DNA of 35,758 nt, taken from the NCBI GenBank assembly GCA_030530985.1, contig JAUMTX010000012.1, forward strand, positions 1-35,758, given 5' to 3'. This DNA comes from Corynebacterium sp. GTDB taxonomy: Bacteria > Actinomycetota > Actinomycetes > Mycobacteriales > Mycobacteriaceae. Below, in pieces: positions 1 through 9,200 of the stretch; the stretch's first letter is position 1; the number at the start of each line of letters is the position of its first letter. Both the position numbers and the translations under genes were made by a program. The notes under the pieces were generated by a model. The model was not told where the DNA came from. It did not search any database and saw nothing but the letters and a program-made list of their open reading frames with translations.

Positions 1-294
1 TTTAACTTCCCCGTCGCTCTCGGCGACTTGATTAAACTTACACGGATTCATAAAACTGCACAAATCCCCTGGTTAAAGGCCACTTTTTCGCGATAATCAT
101 CATGAAACACGCGCTTTTAGGCTTATTTTCGCTGGTCAATGCTTGTTTTTAACACTGTTATCAATAGATACATTACAGTATCCGAACCCATATGTGCTGG
201 TCAACGGGGCGTACACACTTAGGGCGTACAATAGGGGATACTAGATGTAGTTAGTTAGTTTTAGTAACCCTTTATATGAAAGTACCTAGGAGCC
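1..294. other. Intergenic region upstream of the NYN gene
   Basis: No credible gene is seen here. The stretch is AT-richer than the genes. It carries short direct repeats: GCTGGTCAA occurs near 132 and again near 196, and GGGCGTACA occurs near 207 and 222. A -10-like TACAAT lies at 227-232, without a convincing -35 at normal spacing. AGGAG lies at about 288-292, just before the ATG at 295. The upstream region of the NYN gene is therefore probably here, but the promoter is not firmly placed. Confidence 0.45.
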
Positions 295-1506
295 ATGCTT
301 GAACGCACACAAATTTATGTTGATACCTCTTATCTACTCGCAAGCTTTTATAATGCGTGGAATGCGGGGGCACGTTCACAACTAGATATTGACCTACCGG
401 CGGTCGTCGATAGGCTAAAGGTAATGGCGGAGAACCAGTTTGAGCAGCGCGTTCACCGTCAGCTTTGGTACGACGGCATTCCCGATACCGGTCCGCATCG
501 CTATCAGCGCACGCTACGCAATTGTGATGGAGTGCAGATGCGAACTGGGCATTTGATTGAGGCGGGGGAGCGCCGCACGCAAAAGGCTGTGGATACGCGC
601 CTCGTTGCGGATATGGTCATTGCGTCTTTGAAGGGCCAGTGCTCCGATATTATTTTGGTCTCCGGCGATGCGGATATGATTCCCGGCGTTGAGGAAGCCA
701 TTGCCGCTGGTGTGCGCGTGCATTTGTATGGTTTTGGTTGGGATTCGATGTCCGCGGCCCTGCGTCATCGCTGCGATACGGTGACTATTTTGGACCCGCG
801 TGAGGACTTCCAGGACACCATGGAACTCCACCCACTTGAGGGCCCAATTCCGCCGGCAAACTATGTGGCACCATCCGACTCCGATGAGGAGGACGCCGCC
901 GAAGCCACCGAAGCCGATGAGGCAATCAGCACCGAAGCAGCCGTCATTGTTGCCGAGGAACCAACGCAGCAAGTTGAAGAAACCCCTGCTCAAAGCCCTG
1001 TCGCTGCCGATCCGCAGGAAACTGTGGCCAAGGAACCAGCACAGGAACAAACTCAGGAACAACAAACACAGCAGCAACAAACAGAACCACAACGCACTCA
1101 GGTTACTGTCACTGAAACCTCTGTCAGCACCACCTCCGTCACCGTCACTGAGGAAACCCCGCGCCCACGCCCGAATCCTTCGATGATGGCGCCGCGCCGC
1201 AAGCTGCAGTCGCACTTTGTGCCTGTGCCTAATGAATTGTGGATTTCCGCCGGCTTCCACACCCCATTCGATGTGGGCCAACAGTACGCCACCTGGTGGT
1301 ATCACAATGTGGCCACCTCGGAACAGCGCGACTCCGCCCACCTGCTCAGTGGCGGCGGCCTTCCTCCGGAAATCGACCGTCCACTGCTGCAATTCGCCTG
1401 CGAAATGCTCAATGAGTACACCCTGACGGAAAATCAGCGTGTGGGCCTGCGCGATGGCTTCCACTCCGGCATCCGCACCATTCTTATGAACCCACCGCAG
1501 GGTTAA
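295..1506 (+). CDS. NYN domain (PIN-like nuclease fold) protein
   Basis: 403 aa. Residues about 1-175 form a NYN domain, the PIN-like fold of predicted Mg-dependent RNases. It opens with a beta strand ending in the acidic YVD (D10), has a central DTRLVADMV helix and the SGDADM strand-turn that supplies further metal-binding aspartates. Residues about 190-300 are a low-complexity Glu/Ala/Thr/Gln linker with a QEQQTQQQQ stretch. The last 105 residues form a compact, Trp-rich domain I cannot name. There is no signal peptide or membrane segment, so it is cytoplasmic. An RNA-processing role is inferred from the family; no substrate is evident. It stands alone and ends in a strong terminator. Confidence 0.85.
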   Translation: MLERTQIYVDTSYLLASFYNAWNAGARSQLDIDLPAVVDRLKVMAENQFEQRVHRQLWYDGIPDTGPHRYQRTLRNCDGVQMRTGHLIEAGERRTQKAVDTRLVADMVIASLKGQCSDIILVSGDADMIPGVEEAIAAGVRVHLYGFGWDSMSAALRHRCDTVTILDPREDFQDTMELHPLEGPIPPANYVAPSDSDEEDAAEATEADEAISTEAAVIVAEEPTQQVEETPAQSPVAADPQETVAKEPAQEQTQEQQTQQQQTEPQRTQVTVTETSVSTTSVTVTEETPRPRPNPSMMAPRRKLQSHFVPVPNELWISAGFHTPFDVGQQYATWWYHNVATSEQRDSAHLLSGGGLPPEIDRPLLQFACEMLNEYTLTENQRVGLRDGFHSGIRTILMNPPQG

Positions 1507-1527
1507 AGCCCAAGGTAGACATAGGAA

Positions 1528-1563
1528 AACCCGGTATGAGCTCTCATACCGGGTTATTTTTTG
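1528..1563. terminator. Strong bidirectional terminator between NYN gene and trxA
   Basis: A perfect 13-bp inverted repeat, AACCCGGTATGAG at 1528-1540 and its complement at 1543-1555, is followed by a T-rich tract TTATTTTTT. It lies between two convergent genes, 21 bases after the NYN stop and 16 bases before the trxA stop, and can serve both. Confidence 0.9.
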
Positions 1564-1578
1564 TGCTGCGGGGCGAAA

Positions 1579-1935
1579 TTACTCGCCAGCGAGGTCAGCA
1601 CGAACCTTGTCCATGTCCAGGCCCTTGGCCTTGTCCACGACTTCCTGCAGGCCCTTGGCATCAAGGACGCCTGGCTGGTTGAAGACGACGACACCCTCAC
1701 GGATGATGGCCACGGTTGGGATGGACTGGACGCCCAAAGCGCCAGCAAGGTCCTGGTTTTCATCCACATCAACCTTGGCAAAAAGCGTACCCTCGTTTTC
1801 CTCAGCGACCTTTTCAAATACAGGTCCGAAGCGACGGCAAGGTGCGCACCAGGTAGCCCAAAAGTCGACGACTACCAGGTCGTTCTTGTTCACGGTCTCG
1901 TTGAAATCATCCTGTGCGAGGTGGACGACTGCCAT
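1579..1935 (-). CDS. trxA: Thioredoxin
   Basis: 118 aa, a normal single-domain thioredoxin. The redox site is WCAPC (C30, C33) in the family context VVDFWATWCAPCRR, and the cis-proline lies in SIPT (P73). WCAPC differs from the classical WCGPC by one residue, which is common in Trx variants and can shift redox potential. It is cytoplasmic and would be reduced by thioredoxin reductase; no trxB is present in the window. An AAGGAG-type ribosome site precedes the ATG by about 7 bases. The gene is divergent from the copper genes and shares a 107-bp intergenic region with them. It contains no further domain. Confidence 0.95.
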   Translation of the reverse strand: MAVVHLAQDDFNETVNKNDLVVVDFWATWCAPCRRFGPVFEKVAEENEGTLFAKVDVDENQDLAGALGVQSIPTVAIIREGVVVFNQPGVLDAKGLQEVVDKAKGLDMDKVRADLAGE

Positions 1936-2042
1936 GGAATATTCTCCTTTGGTCTACTGTTGAAAGTGTACGTAAGACACAACACGCGGCGGCGCCGTTA
2001 TATTCCCGACCCCGCCCGGAAAGAACAGAAAGCTGGTTGAAA

Positions 2043-2246
2043 ATGGCTACTAAGACTTTTGATGTTGAGGGAATGACCTGCGATCATTGCGTGAATGCCG
2101 TGACCGAAGAAATCACTGCCCTTGGAAATTACGAGGTCAGCGTGGATTTGGGTGAAGGCACCGTGACTGTGACCGGTGAGGCCATTGATGATGCCGCTAT
2201 TACCGAGGCCATTACTGAGGCCGGTTATGAGGTTCTTCAAGCATGA
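2043..2246 (+). CDS. copZ: Copper chaperone CopZ-like (HMA domain)
   Basis: 67 aa, one heavy-metal-associated domain. The metal site is GMTCDHC (C13, C16) near the N-terminus, followed by the beta-alpha-beta pattern of the family. The longer open frame starting at 1914 is not used: homology begins at the ATG at 2043, which follows a GAAAG-type ribosome site. It overlaps copA by 4 bases (ATGA at 2243-2246), so the two are translationally coupled; CopZ proteins hand Cu(I) to the partner ATPase. A TATATT-like -10 lies near 2000. I see no clear CsoR-type operator and no csoR gene in the window. Confidence 0.9.
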   Translation: MATKTFDVEGMTCDHCVNAVTEEITALGNYEVSVDLGEGTVTVTGEAIDDAAITEAITEAGYEVLQA

Positions 2247-4216
2247 GTGTGACTCTCGCCATCAGCGGAATGAGCTGCACTGCCTGCGCAAATCGCATTG
2301 AACGCAAGCTCAATAAGCTCGAGGGGGTGAGTGCCACAGTCAACTTTGCCACTGAAACGGCCACTGTTGATTTTTCTGAAGGCACCTACCAGGAAGAATA
2401 TTTTATTCAGCTCATTGAAAAGATGGGCTACGGGGCTGAACCTCATTTCTCCCCGCTTCCCCTGGTAGTCGCCTTTATTTTGGGCATTCCCACCGCCGTG
2501 CTCTCCATGTTGCCGGCAACTATGCATAATCTTTATGCACAGATTTTTTGCCTCCTGGCCGCACTCATTATTTATTTCTATTCGGCGGCGCGTTTCCATA
2601 AGGCGACCCTCAAGAACCTGCGCCAGGGCGCTTTCACCATGGATACCCTGGTCACTTTGGGCACCTCAGCGGCCCTTTTCTGGTCGATTTTTGAGTTCGC
2701 GCGCATGGGCCACCACGCCCACCTTTACTTCGATTCGGTCACCATGGTCACCGCCTTCCTTCTTTTGGGCAAGTACCTGGAGCATCGCTCGAAGGGCCGC
2801 GCCAGCGAGGCTCTCAAAGCCCTGCTCAATCTCGCTCCCGCCGAGGCCGAGCTTCTCGACGGCCAACGCATCCCCACCTCGCGCATCCGCGTGGGCGATA
2901 GGTTCCTGGTGGGTGCGGGCGCACAGATTGCCACCGACGGCGTGGTCATTGAGGGCCACTCCACGGTGGATGAGTCCATGCTGACTGGCGAGCCCCTCCC
3001 TGTGGAGAAGAATCCTGGGGATGCGGTCACTGGCGCCACGGTCAATACCAATGGTCGCCTGGTGGTGGAGGCCACCCGTGTGGGCAAGGATACGGTGCTC
3101 TCCCAAATTTCTGATTTGGTGATGCGCGCCCAGGCCGAGAAGGCCCCTGTCCAGCAGGTTGTGGATAAGGTGACTCAGTATTTTGTCCCGGCCGTGATGG
3201 TCATCGCCCTGCTCACCCTGATTTTTACCCCTTCTGAACCTATTCGTAGTGCTGTGGCTGTGCTCATTGTGGCCTGCCCTTGTGCCCTTGGCCTCGCCAC
3301 CCCGATGGCTTTGCTTGTGGGCACTAGTGCTGCGGCCAAGCGCGGCATTCTGGTCAAGGGGGCTAGCAGCCTGGAGCAGGCAACCAAGGTTAATACTGTG
3401 GTTGTAGATAAGACGGGTACTGTCACCACCGGCCAATTGCATATTGATACCCAACTTAGTGGCGAGATCATGGCCATGGTGGCTGCCATTGAAACTTCGA
3501 GTTCCCACCCGGTTGCCACAAGCCTGGTGCGCTATGCCCAGGAGAATAACCTAGAGATCCCACCTGCCACTGAGGTGGAGGAGATCCCAGGTAGTGGTAT
3601 TCGTGGCCGTGTCAATGGCCACCTCATTGAGGTGCACCGCGGCCAGGTTCACGTTGACAGCAAGCTCGCAGGAACCTTCCAGGTAATTGATGCTGTGAAG
3701 CCCGATAGTGGGGAAGCAGTGGCCGCCTTGAAGGCCATGGGCCTCACAGTCATTATGCTTTCTGGTGATTCCACTGCCGCCGCACAGGAGGTTGCTTCCT
3801 CGGTAGGTATTGATGAGGTCATTGCTGAGGTGAGCCCCGCCGATAAGGCTGATGTGATTGCTCGCCTTCAGGAATCTGGGGCCACAGTGGCCATGGTTGG
3901 TGATGGCATTAATGATGCCGGCGCCTTGGCCCAGGCCGATGTGGGCATTGCTATGGCCAGTGGCACTGATGTGGCCATTGCGGCCAGCGATATGACGCTG
4001 ATGAATTCCCGCCTGGGCAGTGTGCCTGAGGCATTAAAAGTGGCCCAGCGCGTGGTCCGCTGCATTCGCATGAACCTCGTCTGGGCCTTTGGCTACAATG
4101 TCATTCTCATTCCCGTTGCTGCTCTGGGTTATCTCAACCCAATGTATGCCGGGGCAGCAATGGCACTATCCAGTGTCTTTGTTGTGACGCACTCGCTAAC
4201 TCTCCGTCGAAGCTAG
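2243..4216 (+). CDS. copA: Cu(+)-exporting P1B-type ATPase
   Basis: 657 aa. One N-terminal HMA domain (GMSCTAC, C12/C15) is followed by a complete 8-helix P1B scaffold. It has the actuator motif TGEP, transmembrane CPC in helix 6, the phosphorylation loop DKTGTVT near residue 390, the nucleotide-domain HP (SSSHP) and GxGxxG (PGSGIRG), and hinge GDGIND near 553. YN in helix 7 and MALSS in helix 8 mark the Cu(I) subgroup. It exports Cu(I) across the inner membrane. DKTGT-to-GDGIND spacing is about 163 residues, roughly 30 less than I recall for typical CopA, so the nucleotide-binding domain is compact; every key motif is nevertheless present. Transcribed with copZ. Confidence 0.94.
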   Translation: MSVTLAISGMSCTACANRIERKLNKLEGVSATVNFATETATVDFSEGTYQEEYFIQLIEKMGYGAEPHFSPLPLVVAFILGIPTAVLSMLPATMHNLYAQIFCLLAALIIYFYSAARFHKATLKNLRQGAFTMDTLVTLGTSAALFWSIFEFARMGHHAHLYFDSVTMVTAFLLLGKYLEHRSKGRASEALKALLNLAPAEAELLDGQRIPTSRIRVGDRFLVGAGAQIATDGVVIEGHSTVDESMLTGEPLPVEKNPGDAVTGATVNTNGRLVVEATRVGKDTVLSQISDLVMRAQAEKAPVQQVVDKVTQYFVPAVMVIALLTLIFTPSEPIRSAVAVLIVACPCALGLATPMALLVGTSAAAKRGILVKGASSLEQATKVNTVVVDKTGTVTTGQLHIDTQLSGEIMAMVAAIETSSSHPVATSLVRYAQENNLEIPPATEVEEIPGSGIRGRVNGHLIEVHRGQVHVDSKLAGTFQVIDAVKPDSGEAVAALKAMGLTVIMLSGDSTAAAQEVASSVGIDEVIAEVSPADKADVIARLQESGATVAMVGDGINDAGALAQADVGIAMASGTDVAIAASDMTLMNSRLGSVPEALKVAQRVVRCIRMNLVWAFGYNVILIPVAALGYLNPMYAGAAMALSSVFVVTHSLTLRRS

Positions 4217-4226
4217 CCTATCGACG

Positions 4227-5771
4227 TTAACTACGACGGGCGGCGATAATCATTCGGTCGATTTCGGTCAGGACCTCGTCCACAATGGCGGGGTCCACAC
4301 CTGGCTCACGGCGGGCGGAGAGTAGCTCACGCTGGGCGGCAGCCAGGGCCTCGAAACGAACCTCGGCCGCCTTGGAGCGCACCTCCTTGGCCTTGGCCTT
4401 GAGCTCATCCTCATCCATATTGGTCTCCTCCATAATCCAGTGCTGGATGGAGCTGACCGCGGACTGTGGCAGTTCATCCACATGGGACTGGATAACCACA
4501 TTGGCCGCATCACGGGCGCGCCTAAAGAGACGCTCGCGGGCAATATCGCCCTGGGCATCGGGGCCACGATCCAAAGACAGGCGGCGCACCAACCATGGCA
4601 GGGTCAAGCCCGGGAATACCATGGTAAAAGCCATAACCGTAATCGCAATAACGGACAATTCATGCTGCCATGGAATATAGCCACCCTGAGGGATGGCCAG
4701 CACCAGGGCCAGGGTCACCAGACCACGCATGCCCGCCCAGGTAAGCAGCAGCACTTCCTGCAGGCGCAGTGGGGCCGCCGTCTTCTTCCCCTGACGCACA
4801 TAGAGGCGATACATAAAGATAAGCCACAGGAAACGTACAGCTACTAGAACCAGGGAGAGAATAAAGCCCACCCACACGCCATGCCAAATAGAAGCACCAA
4901 CGGTGGCCACAGCATCACGCACACTCAAACCAACGAGACCAAAGGCCGCCGCGGTAAAGAGCATCTCAATAGGCTCCCAGAAAGCATGGCCGGTCAGACG
5001 GTCCTCAGCACCAACCTTGACGCGGGAGTGCATTTCCACACCGGCAATAATCACGGCAATAACACCGGAAGCACCGAGACTATCCGCCGCCAGGTACACG
5101 GCAAAAGGAAGCACCCAGCTAAAGGCATTACGCGCCACTGGGGAGTCAATCCAGTCAAAGATCTTCGCCGCAATAAAACCAAGCAGCAGACCAATAACCA
5201 AAGCCACCGAGGCATTGTAAAGGAAGTCAGCCACACCCTCACTCAGGGATAGCTCACCGCCACTTTCTACGGCACTCAGGGCAATGGAGAAGCACACAAT
5301 GGAGGCGGCATCATTAAACAAACCCTCATTTTGCAGGGTATTGGAGAGCCTGCGGGGAATACCGGCAGGTTCAGCCACAGCCTCCACGGCCACAGCATCG
5401 GTAGGGGAGAGCGCGGAGGCCAAAACCACCGCACCAGCAAGGGTCATGCCAGGCATGAGCCACATGGCGGTTGCTGCACCAATAGCGGTGGAAATCAGCA
5501 CCAAGACCACAGAAAGCATGAGGATGGAAAACCACTGGGTTTTAATCACACCCCAACTGGTGCGCCGCGCCATTGCCCACAGCAGCGGTGGCAGGAAGAT
5601 TGGCAGGATAAGGTCGACTGGTAGGTGGATCGTCGGCAAGGCAGGCAGGAAAATGGCGCCGGCAGCAAGGACGGTGAGTAGCACCGGCCATGGCAAGCCC
5701 ACTTTATTACCAATGGCCACAACAATGACCGCAGCCAGCATGAGGCTGACGACCATCATAAGTAAAGACAT
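4227..5771 (-). CDS. Na+/H+ antiporter, CPA1 (NhaP/NhaK-like) family
   Basis: 514 aa. Residues about 1-390 hold roughly 12 hydrophobic helices. They carry the CPA1 signature ALSPTDAVAV and the ion-site pair in NEGLFNDAASI. The last 110 residues are a charged cytoplasmic tail rich in Glu/Arg/Ala. The family exchanges cytoplasmic Na+ (or K+) for external protons. The ATG follows AAGGAG whose first bases lie in the dnaB stop region; the gap to dnaB is 9 bases, so it is the distal gene of the minus-strand run from mmpL. It converges on copA with 10 bases between stops, and no strong terminator is visible there. Ion specificity cannot be read from sequence. Confidence 0.9.
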   Translation of the reverse strand: MSLLMMVVSLMLAAVIVVAIGNKVGLPWPVLLTVLAAGAIFLPALPTIHLPVDLILPIFLPPLLWAMARRTSWGVIKTQWFSILMLSVVLVLISTAIGAATAMWLMPGMTLAGAVVLASALSPTDAVAVEAVAEPAGIPRRLSNTLQNEGLFNDAASIVCFSIALSAVESGGELSLSEGVADFLYNASVALVIGLLLGFIAAKIFDWIDSPVARNAFSWVLPFAVYLAADSLGASGVIAVIIAGVEMHSRVKVGAEDRLTGHAFWEPIEMLFTAAAFGLVGLSVRDAVATVGASIWHGVWVGFILSLVLVAVRFLWLIFMYRLYVRQGKKTAAPLRLQEVLLLTWAGMRGLVTLALVLAIPQGGYIPWQHELSVIAITVMAFTMVFPGLTLPWLVRRLSLDRGPDAQGDIARERLFRRARDAANVVIQSHVDELPQSAVSSIQHWIMEETNMDEDELKAKAKEVRSKAAEVRFEALAAAQRELLSARREPGVDPAIVDEVLTEIDRMIIAARRS

Positions 5772-5780
5772 GGAAACTCC

Positions 5781-7112
5781 TTAACCACGGGCAAGATTAG
5801 CAAAACGAGAGAAGTGTAGCTGGTGGGCCACAGGAATGGTACCAATGGGGCCACCACGGTGCTTAGCCAAAATAATATCGGCCTCACCTGCACGCGGATC
5901 CTCAGTATCCTGTGAATCCGGTCGGTACAGCAGCATAACCATATCGGCATCCTGCTCCAGGGAACCGGATTCACGCAGGTCAGCCACCTGCGGGCGCTTA
6001 TCGGTACGGGATTCCGGTCCACGGTTCAGCTGCGAAATGGCAACCAGCGGCACATCCAGCTCCTTGGCCAAAAGCTTGAGCTGACGGGAGAAGTCGGAGA
6101 CTTCCTGCTGGCGGCTTTCCACACGCTGACCACTGGTCATCAGCTGAAGGTAGTCGACCACAATCAAATCCAAACCATGCTGCTGCTTCAAACGGCGCGC
6201 CTTGGATCGAATATCCATCATGGTCAGGTTCGGGGAATCATCAATATAGAGCGGGGCCTCATCCATCTTTTCAATAAACCCGGCGAGTTTGGTCCACTGC
6301 TCATTATCCATGCGGCCCGAGCGCATATCGCTCAGTTTAATTTCTGTTTCCGCGGACAGGAGGCGCATAACCACCTCATTTTTACTCATTTCCAGGGAAA
6401 AAAGCACAGAGGTTTTGCCATAGCGCAGGGAACAGGAGCGCATAAAGTCCAAGGCCAGGGTGGACTTACCCACACCAGGTCGGGCGGCGACAATAATCAT
6501 CTGCCCGCCGTGAAGACCATTGGTCAAATCATCCAAGTCGGTAAAACCGGTGGGCACACCGGAGGCCAGGCCACCATTGGCAGCAATCTGGGAGAGCTCC
6601 TCATAGGTGGACCACAGAAGCTCATTGAGCGGCTGGTAGTCCTCCGACTCATTGGTCTCCGCAATATGGTAAAACTCCTGCTCAGCTTGGTCCAGGATGG
6701 ATTCAATACTGGTGCCATCATCCCCGTTATAGCCCAGGTTGGCAATGCGCGTACCCGCATCAATGAGGCGGCGTAGCAGCGCATTATGGCGCACAATATC
6801 CGCATAGTATTGGGCATTGGCGGCGGTGGGCACGGTCTCAATGAGGTCGTGCAGGTAGCTTGCGCCACCGACTTTTTCTTCCAGGTTTTTCTGGTTGAGG
6901 TAGGAGCGCAAAAGCAGCACATCCACCTGCTTATCCTCCGCAAAGAGGTCGCGAATGCCCGCAAAAATAGTCTTATGTGCCGGAAGATAGAAATCCTCCG
7001 GGTTGAGCTGGGTCACCACATCCACAATCATCTGTGGACTTAGCAGCATCGAACCCAGCACGCCCTTTTCCGCCATCTCATCCCATGGTGGCTGGCGATC
7101 ATATTCGACCAT
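5781..7112 (-). CDS. dnaB: Replicative DNA helicase DnaB
   Basis: 443 aa from the ATG at 7112, which follows AAGGGAG by about 4 bases. A longer in-frame start at 7214 would lie deep inside gluQ and lacks family similarity. The N-terminal helical domain (about 8-110) binds primase and partner subunits. The RecA-like ATPase domain follows, with Walker A ARPGVGKSTL (about 210-219), Walker B LIVVDYLQL and the sensor region RESGSLEQDAD. No intein interrupts it, unlike M. tuberculosis DnaB. It unwinds the fork as a hexamer. Its start overlaps the gluQ end by 14 bases. In C. glutamicum, from memory, dnaB follows rplI; here rplI is 18.6 kb away. Confidence 0.96.
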   Translation of the reverse strand: MVEYDRQPPWDEMAEKGVLGSMLLSPQMIVDVVTQLNPEDFYLPAHKTIFAGIRDLFAEDKQVDVLLLRSYLNQKNLEEKVGGASYLHDLIETVPTAANAQYYADIVRHNALLRRLIDAGTRIANLGYNGDDGTSIESILDQAEQEFYHIAETNESEDYQPLNELLWSTYEELSQIAANGGLASGVPTGFTDLDDLTNGLHGGQMIIVAARPGVGKSTLALDFMRSCSLRYGKTSVLFSLEMSKNEVVMRLLSAETEIKLSDMRSGRMDNEQWTKLAGFIEKMDEAPLYIDDSPNLTMMDIRSKARRLKQQHGLDLIVVDYLQLMTSGQRVESRQQEVSDFSRQLKLLAKELDVPLVAISQLNRGPESRTDKRPQVADLRESGSLEQDADMVMLLYRPDSQDTEDPRAGEADIILAKHRGGPIGTIPVAHQLHFSRFANLARG

Positions 7113-7956
7113 TGCTCTCCCTTTGTAAGAATATTTCGACCAATTCCTGGATTGTTGCCGCCGGTGGTAGCCCCAGGCTGTGGGCCAAGGCGCCGAGGGG
7201 ATCGGGAAGCTCAACCATGCGTGGTGCGTGTCGACGCTTCGCTATTCTCTCCCCAGATTCGTCGCGCAATAGCGGCACATGTATATAGTGTACGGGAGCT
7301 AGGTCCAATAGATGCGCAAGGTAGGCTTGTCGGGGCGTTGAGCTCAAAAGATCCTCGCCACGCACCACTTGGCGCACCTTTTGGTAGTCATCATCCACCA
7401 CGACTGCAAAGTTATAGGCCCAGTCATCGCGCTTGAGCACAAAGTCATCCACCACACCGGTATATTCCCCGTGGCGCTCATCCACAATGGTCCAGGAGTT
7501 GACCTCCGATCGGAGCCGAATTGCAGGGACCCTGCCCTGAGCTGCTAGTTCGGCGCGCTTAGTGGCCCGCTGTGCTTCGCTCAGGTCCCGGCAGGTGCCG
7601 GGGTAGGAGCCCGGCGCGGCATGCGGGGCGGAGGCGGCGGCCTGAATATCCTTGCGGGAGCAGTAGCACTCATAGTGGGGCAGCTGCTCAAGGATGCTCG
7701 AATAAGCACCAAAACGCGAGTTTTGGTAGAGCACCTCGGACCAGCTCAGCCCCAGGGCCGCCAGGTCTTCGAGCTGGTGCTCCACAAAGTGGGGCCGGGA
7801 GCGCCCTGTATCCACATCTTCTATGCGCAGGACAAAGCCCAGCCCATCGCGCTGCGCATAGGCATAGGCCAAAAAGGCGGTCCGCATATTTCCTAGATGC
7901 AGATCGCCTGAGGGGGTGGGGGCGAATCGTCCATTGCCTCGCTTACGCTGCGGCAA
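7099..7956 (-). CDS. gluQ: Glutamyl-queuosine tRNA(Asp) synthetase
   Basis: 285 aa, the length of a GluRS catalytic core without anticodon-binding domain, as in E. coli YadB/GluQ-RS. The class I signature appears as PTPSGDLHLGN (HIGH region) and the KMSKS position as RIAKRR. The zinc-site pattern CYC...Y-x3-C (CYCSRK, then SYPGTC) is intact. The family charges glutamate onto the cyclopentene of queuosine-34 in tRNA(Asp), not onto the 3' end. It sits one base downstream of tgt, the enzyme that inserts the queuosine base, so the pair forms a queuosine module. The remaining queuosine synthesis genes are not in this window. Confidence 0.93.
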   Translation of the reverse strand: MPQRKRGNGRFAPTPSGDLHLGNMRTAFLAYAYAQRDGLGFVLRIEDVDTGRSRPHFVEHQLEDLAALGLSWSEVLYQNSRFGAYSSILEQLPHYECYCSRKDIQAAASAPHAAPGSYPGTCRDLSEAQRATKRAELAAQGRVPAIRLRSEVNSWTIVDERHGEYTGVVDDFVLKRDDWAYNFAVVVDDDYQKVRQVVRGEDLLSSTPRQAYLAHLLDLAPVHYIHVPLLRDESGERIAKRRHAPRMVELPDPLGALAHSLGLPPAATIQELVEIFLQRESNGRI

Positions 7957-7957
7957 T

Positions 7958-9190
7958 TTAATTCCTGGCGGCGTAATAGCGGCCCATGAATTCCGCCTTG
8001 TACTCGTAGAAGCGGTCTTCTTCCATGGCCTTGCGGATATTATCCACCAGGCGGATCATGAAGTGCAGGTTGTGCATGGTGCACAGGGTGCCGGCCAGGT
8101 ATTCCTTGGCCTTGACCAGGTGGTGGATATAGGCACGGGAGTAGTTTTCATTCACGTAGCCGCCGACTTCTTCGTCGATAGGCCGCCAATCGCGCTTGTA
8201 GATTGCCTTCTTGAGATTGGTGCGACCATCGAGGGTGTAGACACCACCGCGGCGGCCAAGGCGGGTGGGGGCCACGCAGTCAAAGGTATCGGCACCATTT
8301 TCAATGGCGAGGAACAAATCATCCGGTTCCGAAATGCCCAGAAGGTGGCGTGGCTTATTATCCGGGAGTTCATCGCAGACCCAGCCCACAATGGTGCCAA
8401 GTTCCGACTTGTCCAGCGCACCACCAATGCCGAAGCCACCAAAGCCACGCTGGCCATTGGCCTCGAACTCATTGGATAGTTCAACTAGTCCCTTCGCAGC
8501 CTTGCGACGCAGGTCCTCGTACTGGGCACCCTGGACCACACCCCAGAGACTCTGCAGGGGCTTGCCCACACGCAGTTCGGTCTGACGGTTGTGCTCCTCC
8601 AGGCAGCGGCGGGCCCACCGGTGGGTGCGATCCACCGAGCGGGACTGGTAGTGCTTGGTATCCACCAGGGTGGTGAGCTCATCGAAAGCAAAGATAATAT
8701 CGGCACCCAACTGGTGCTGAATCTGCATGGCCTTTTCCGGGGTGAAGCGGTGGCGGGAACCATCAATCACGGAGCGGAAATCCACACCGTCCTCATCCAC
8801 CTTGACCAGGGACTCGCCCTTCTTGGAGCCCATCTTAATCATCTGGTTTTCCCAACCTGCCTCATCCATGGAGACGGTCTTCTTATAGCCGGCACCCAGG
8901 CTCATGACCTGGAATCCGCCGGAGTCGGTATAGGTAGGGCCATCCCAATGTTCAAAGGCGCCGACACCGCCAGCCTCATCCACAATATCGGGGCCCGGCT
9001 GCAGGTAGAGGTGGTAGGCATTGGAGAGCATGGCTTGGGCGCCCGTCTCCTTGAGCTGCTCGGTGGTCAGGGTTTTCACTGTGGCCTTGGTGCCCACAGG
9101 GATAAAAGCAGGGGTGGCAATATCCCCATGTGGGGTGTGGATTACACCCGTGCGGCCATTCTTACCTAGTTGTTTACCGAGCTCAAACAT
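7958..9190 (-). CDS. tgt: tRNA-guanine transglycosylase, zinc cysteines replaced
   Basis: 410 aa from the ATG at 9190; an in-frame GTG at 9196 is a possible alternative start. The frame upstream lies inside mmpL and is unrelated. Tgt exchanges guanine-34 of GUN anticodons for queuine or preQ1. Catalytic parts are intact: TDSGGFQ (D89, base recognition) and TFDCVAPTR (D304, nucleophile). The usual C-terminal zinc site, C-x-C-x-x-C plus His, reads EVGGYVNENYSRAY here: V342, G344 and N347 replace the three cysteines, while H373 (TMHN) remains. The substrate loop reads GIGGALDKSE rather than the GGLAVGE of Zymomonas Tgt. It follows the mmpL stop by 10 bases and precedes gluQ by 1. Confidence 0.92.
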   Translation of the reverse strand: MFELGKQLGKNGRTGVIHTPHGDIATPAFIPVGTKATVKTLTTEQLKETGAQAMLSNAYHLYLQPGPDIVDEAGGVGAFEHWDGPTYTDSGGFQVMSLGAGYKKTVSMDEAGWENQMIKMGSKKGESLVKVDEDGVDFRSVIDGSRHRFTPEKAMQIQHQLGADIIFAFDELTTLVDTKHYQSRSVDRTHRWARRCLEEHNRQTELRVGKPLQSLWGVVQGAQYEDLRRKAAKGLVELSNEFEANGQRGFGGFGIGGALDKSELGTIVGWVCDELPDNKPRHLLGISEPDDLFLAIENGADTFDCVAPTRLGRRGGVYTLDGRTNLKKAIYKRDWRPIDEEVGGYVNENYSRAYIHHLVKAKEYLAGTLCTMHNLHFMIRLVDNIRKAMEEDRFYEYKAEFMGRYYAARN

Positions 9191-9200
9191 ACCCACTAGC

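Noticed and set aside
514..1464. A 316-codon open frame opposite the NYN gene
   Set aside because: It is antisense to a supported gene. Its Leu/Phe-rich part is the complement of the Glu/Gln linker.
7113..7214. A longer DnaB N-terminus starting at 7214
   Set aside because: It would overlap gluQ by over 100 bases, has no family similarity, and the start at 7112 has a good ribosome site.
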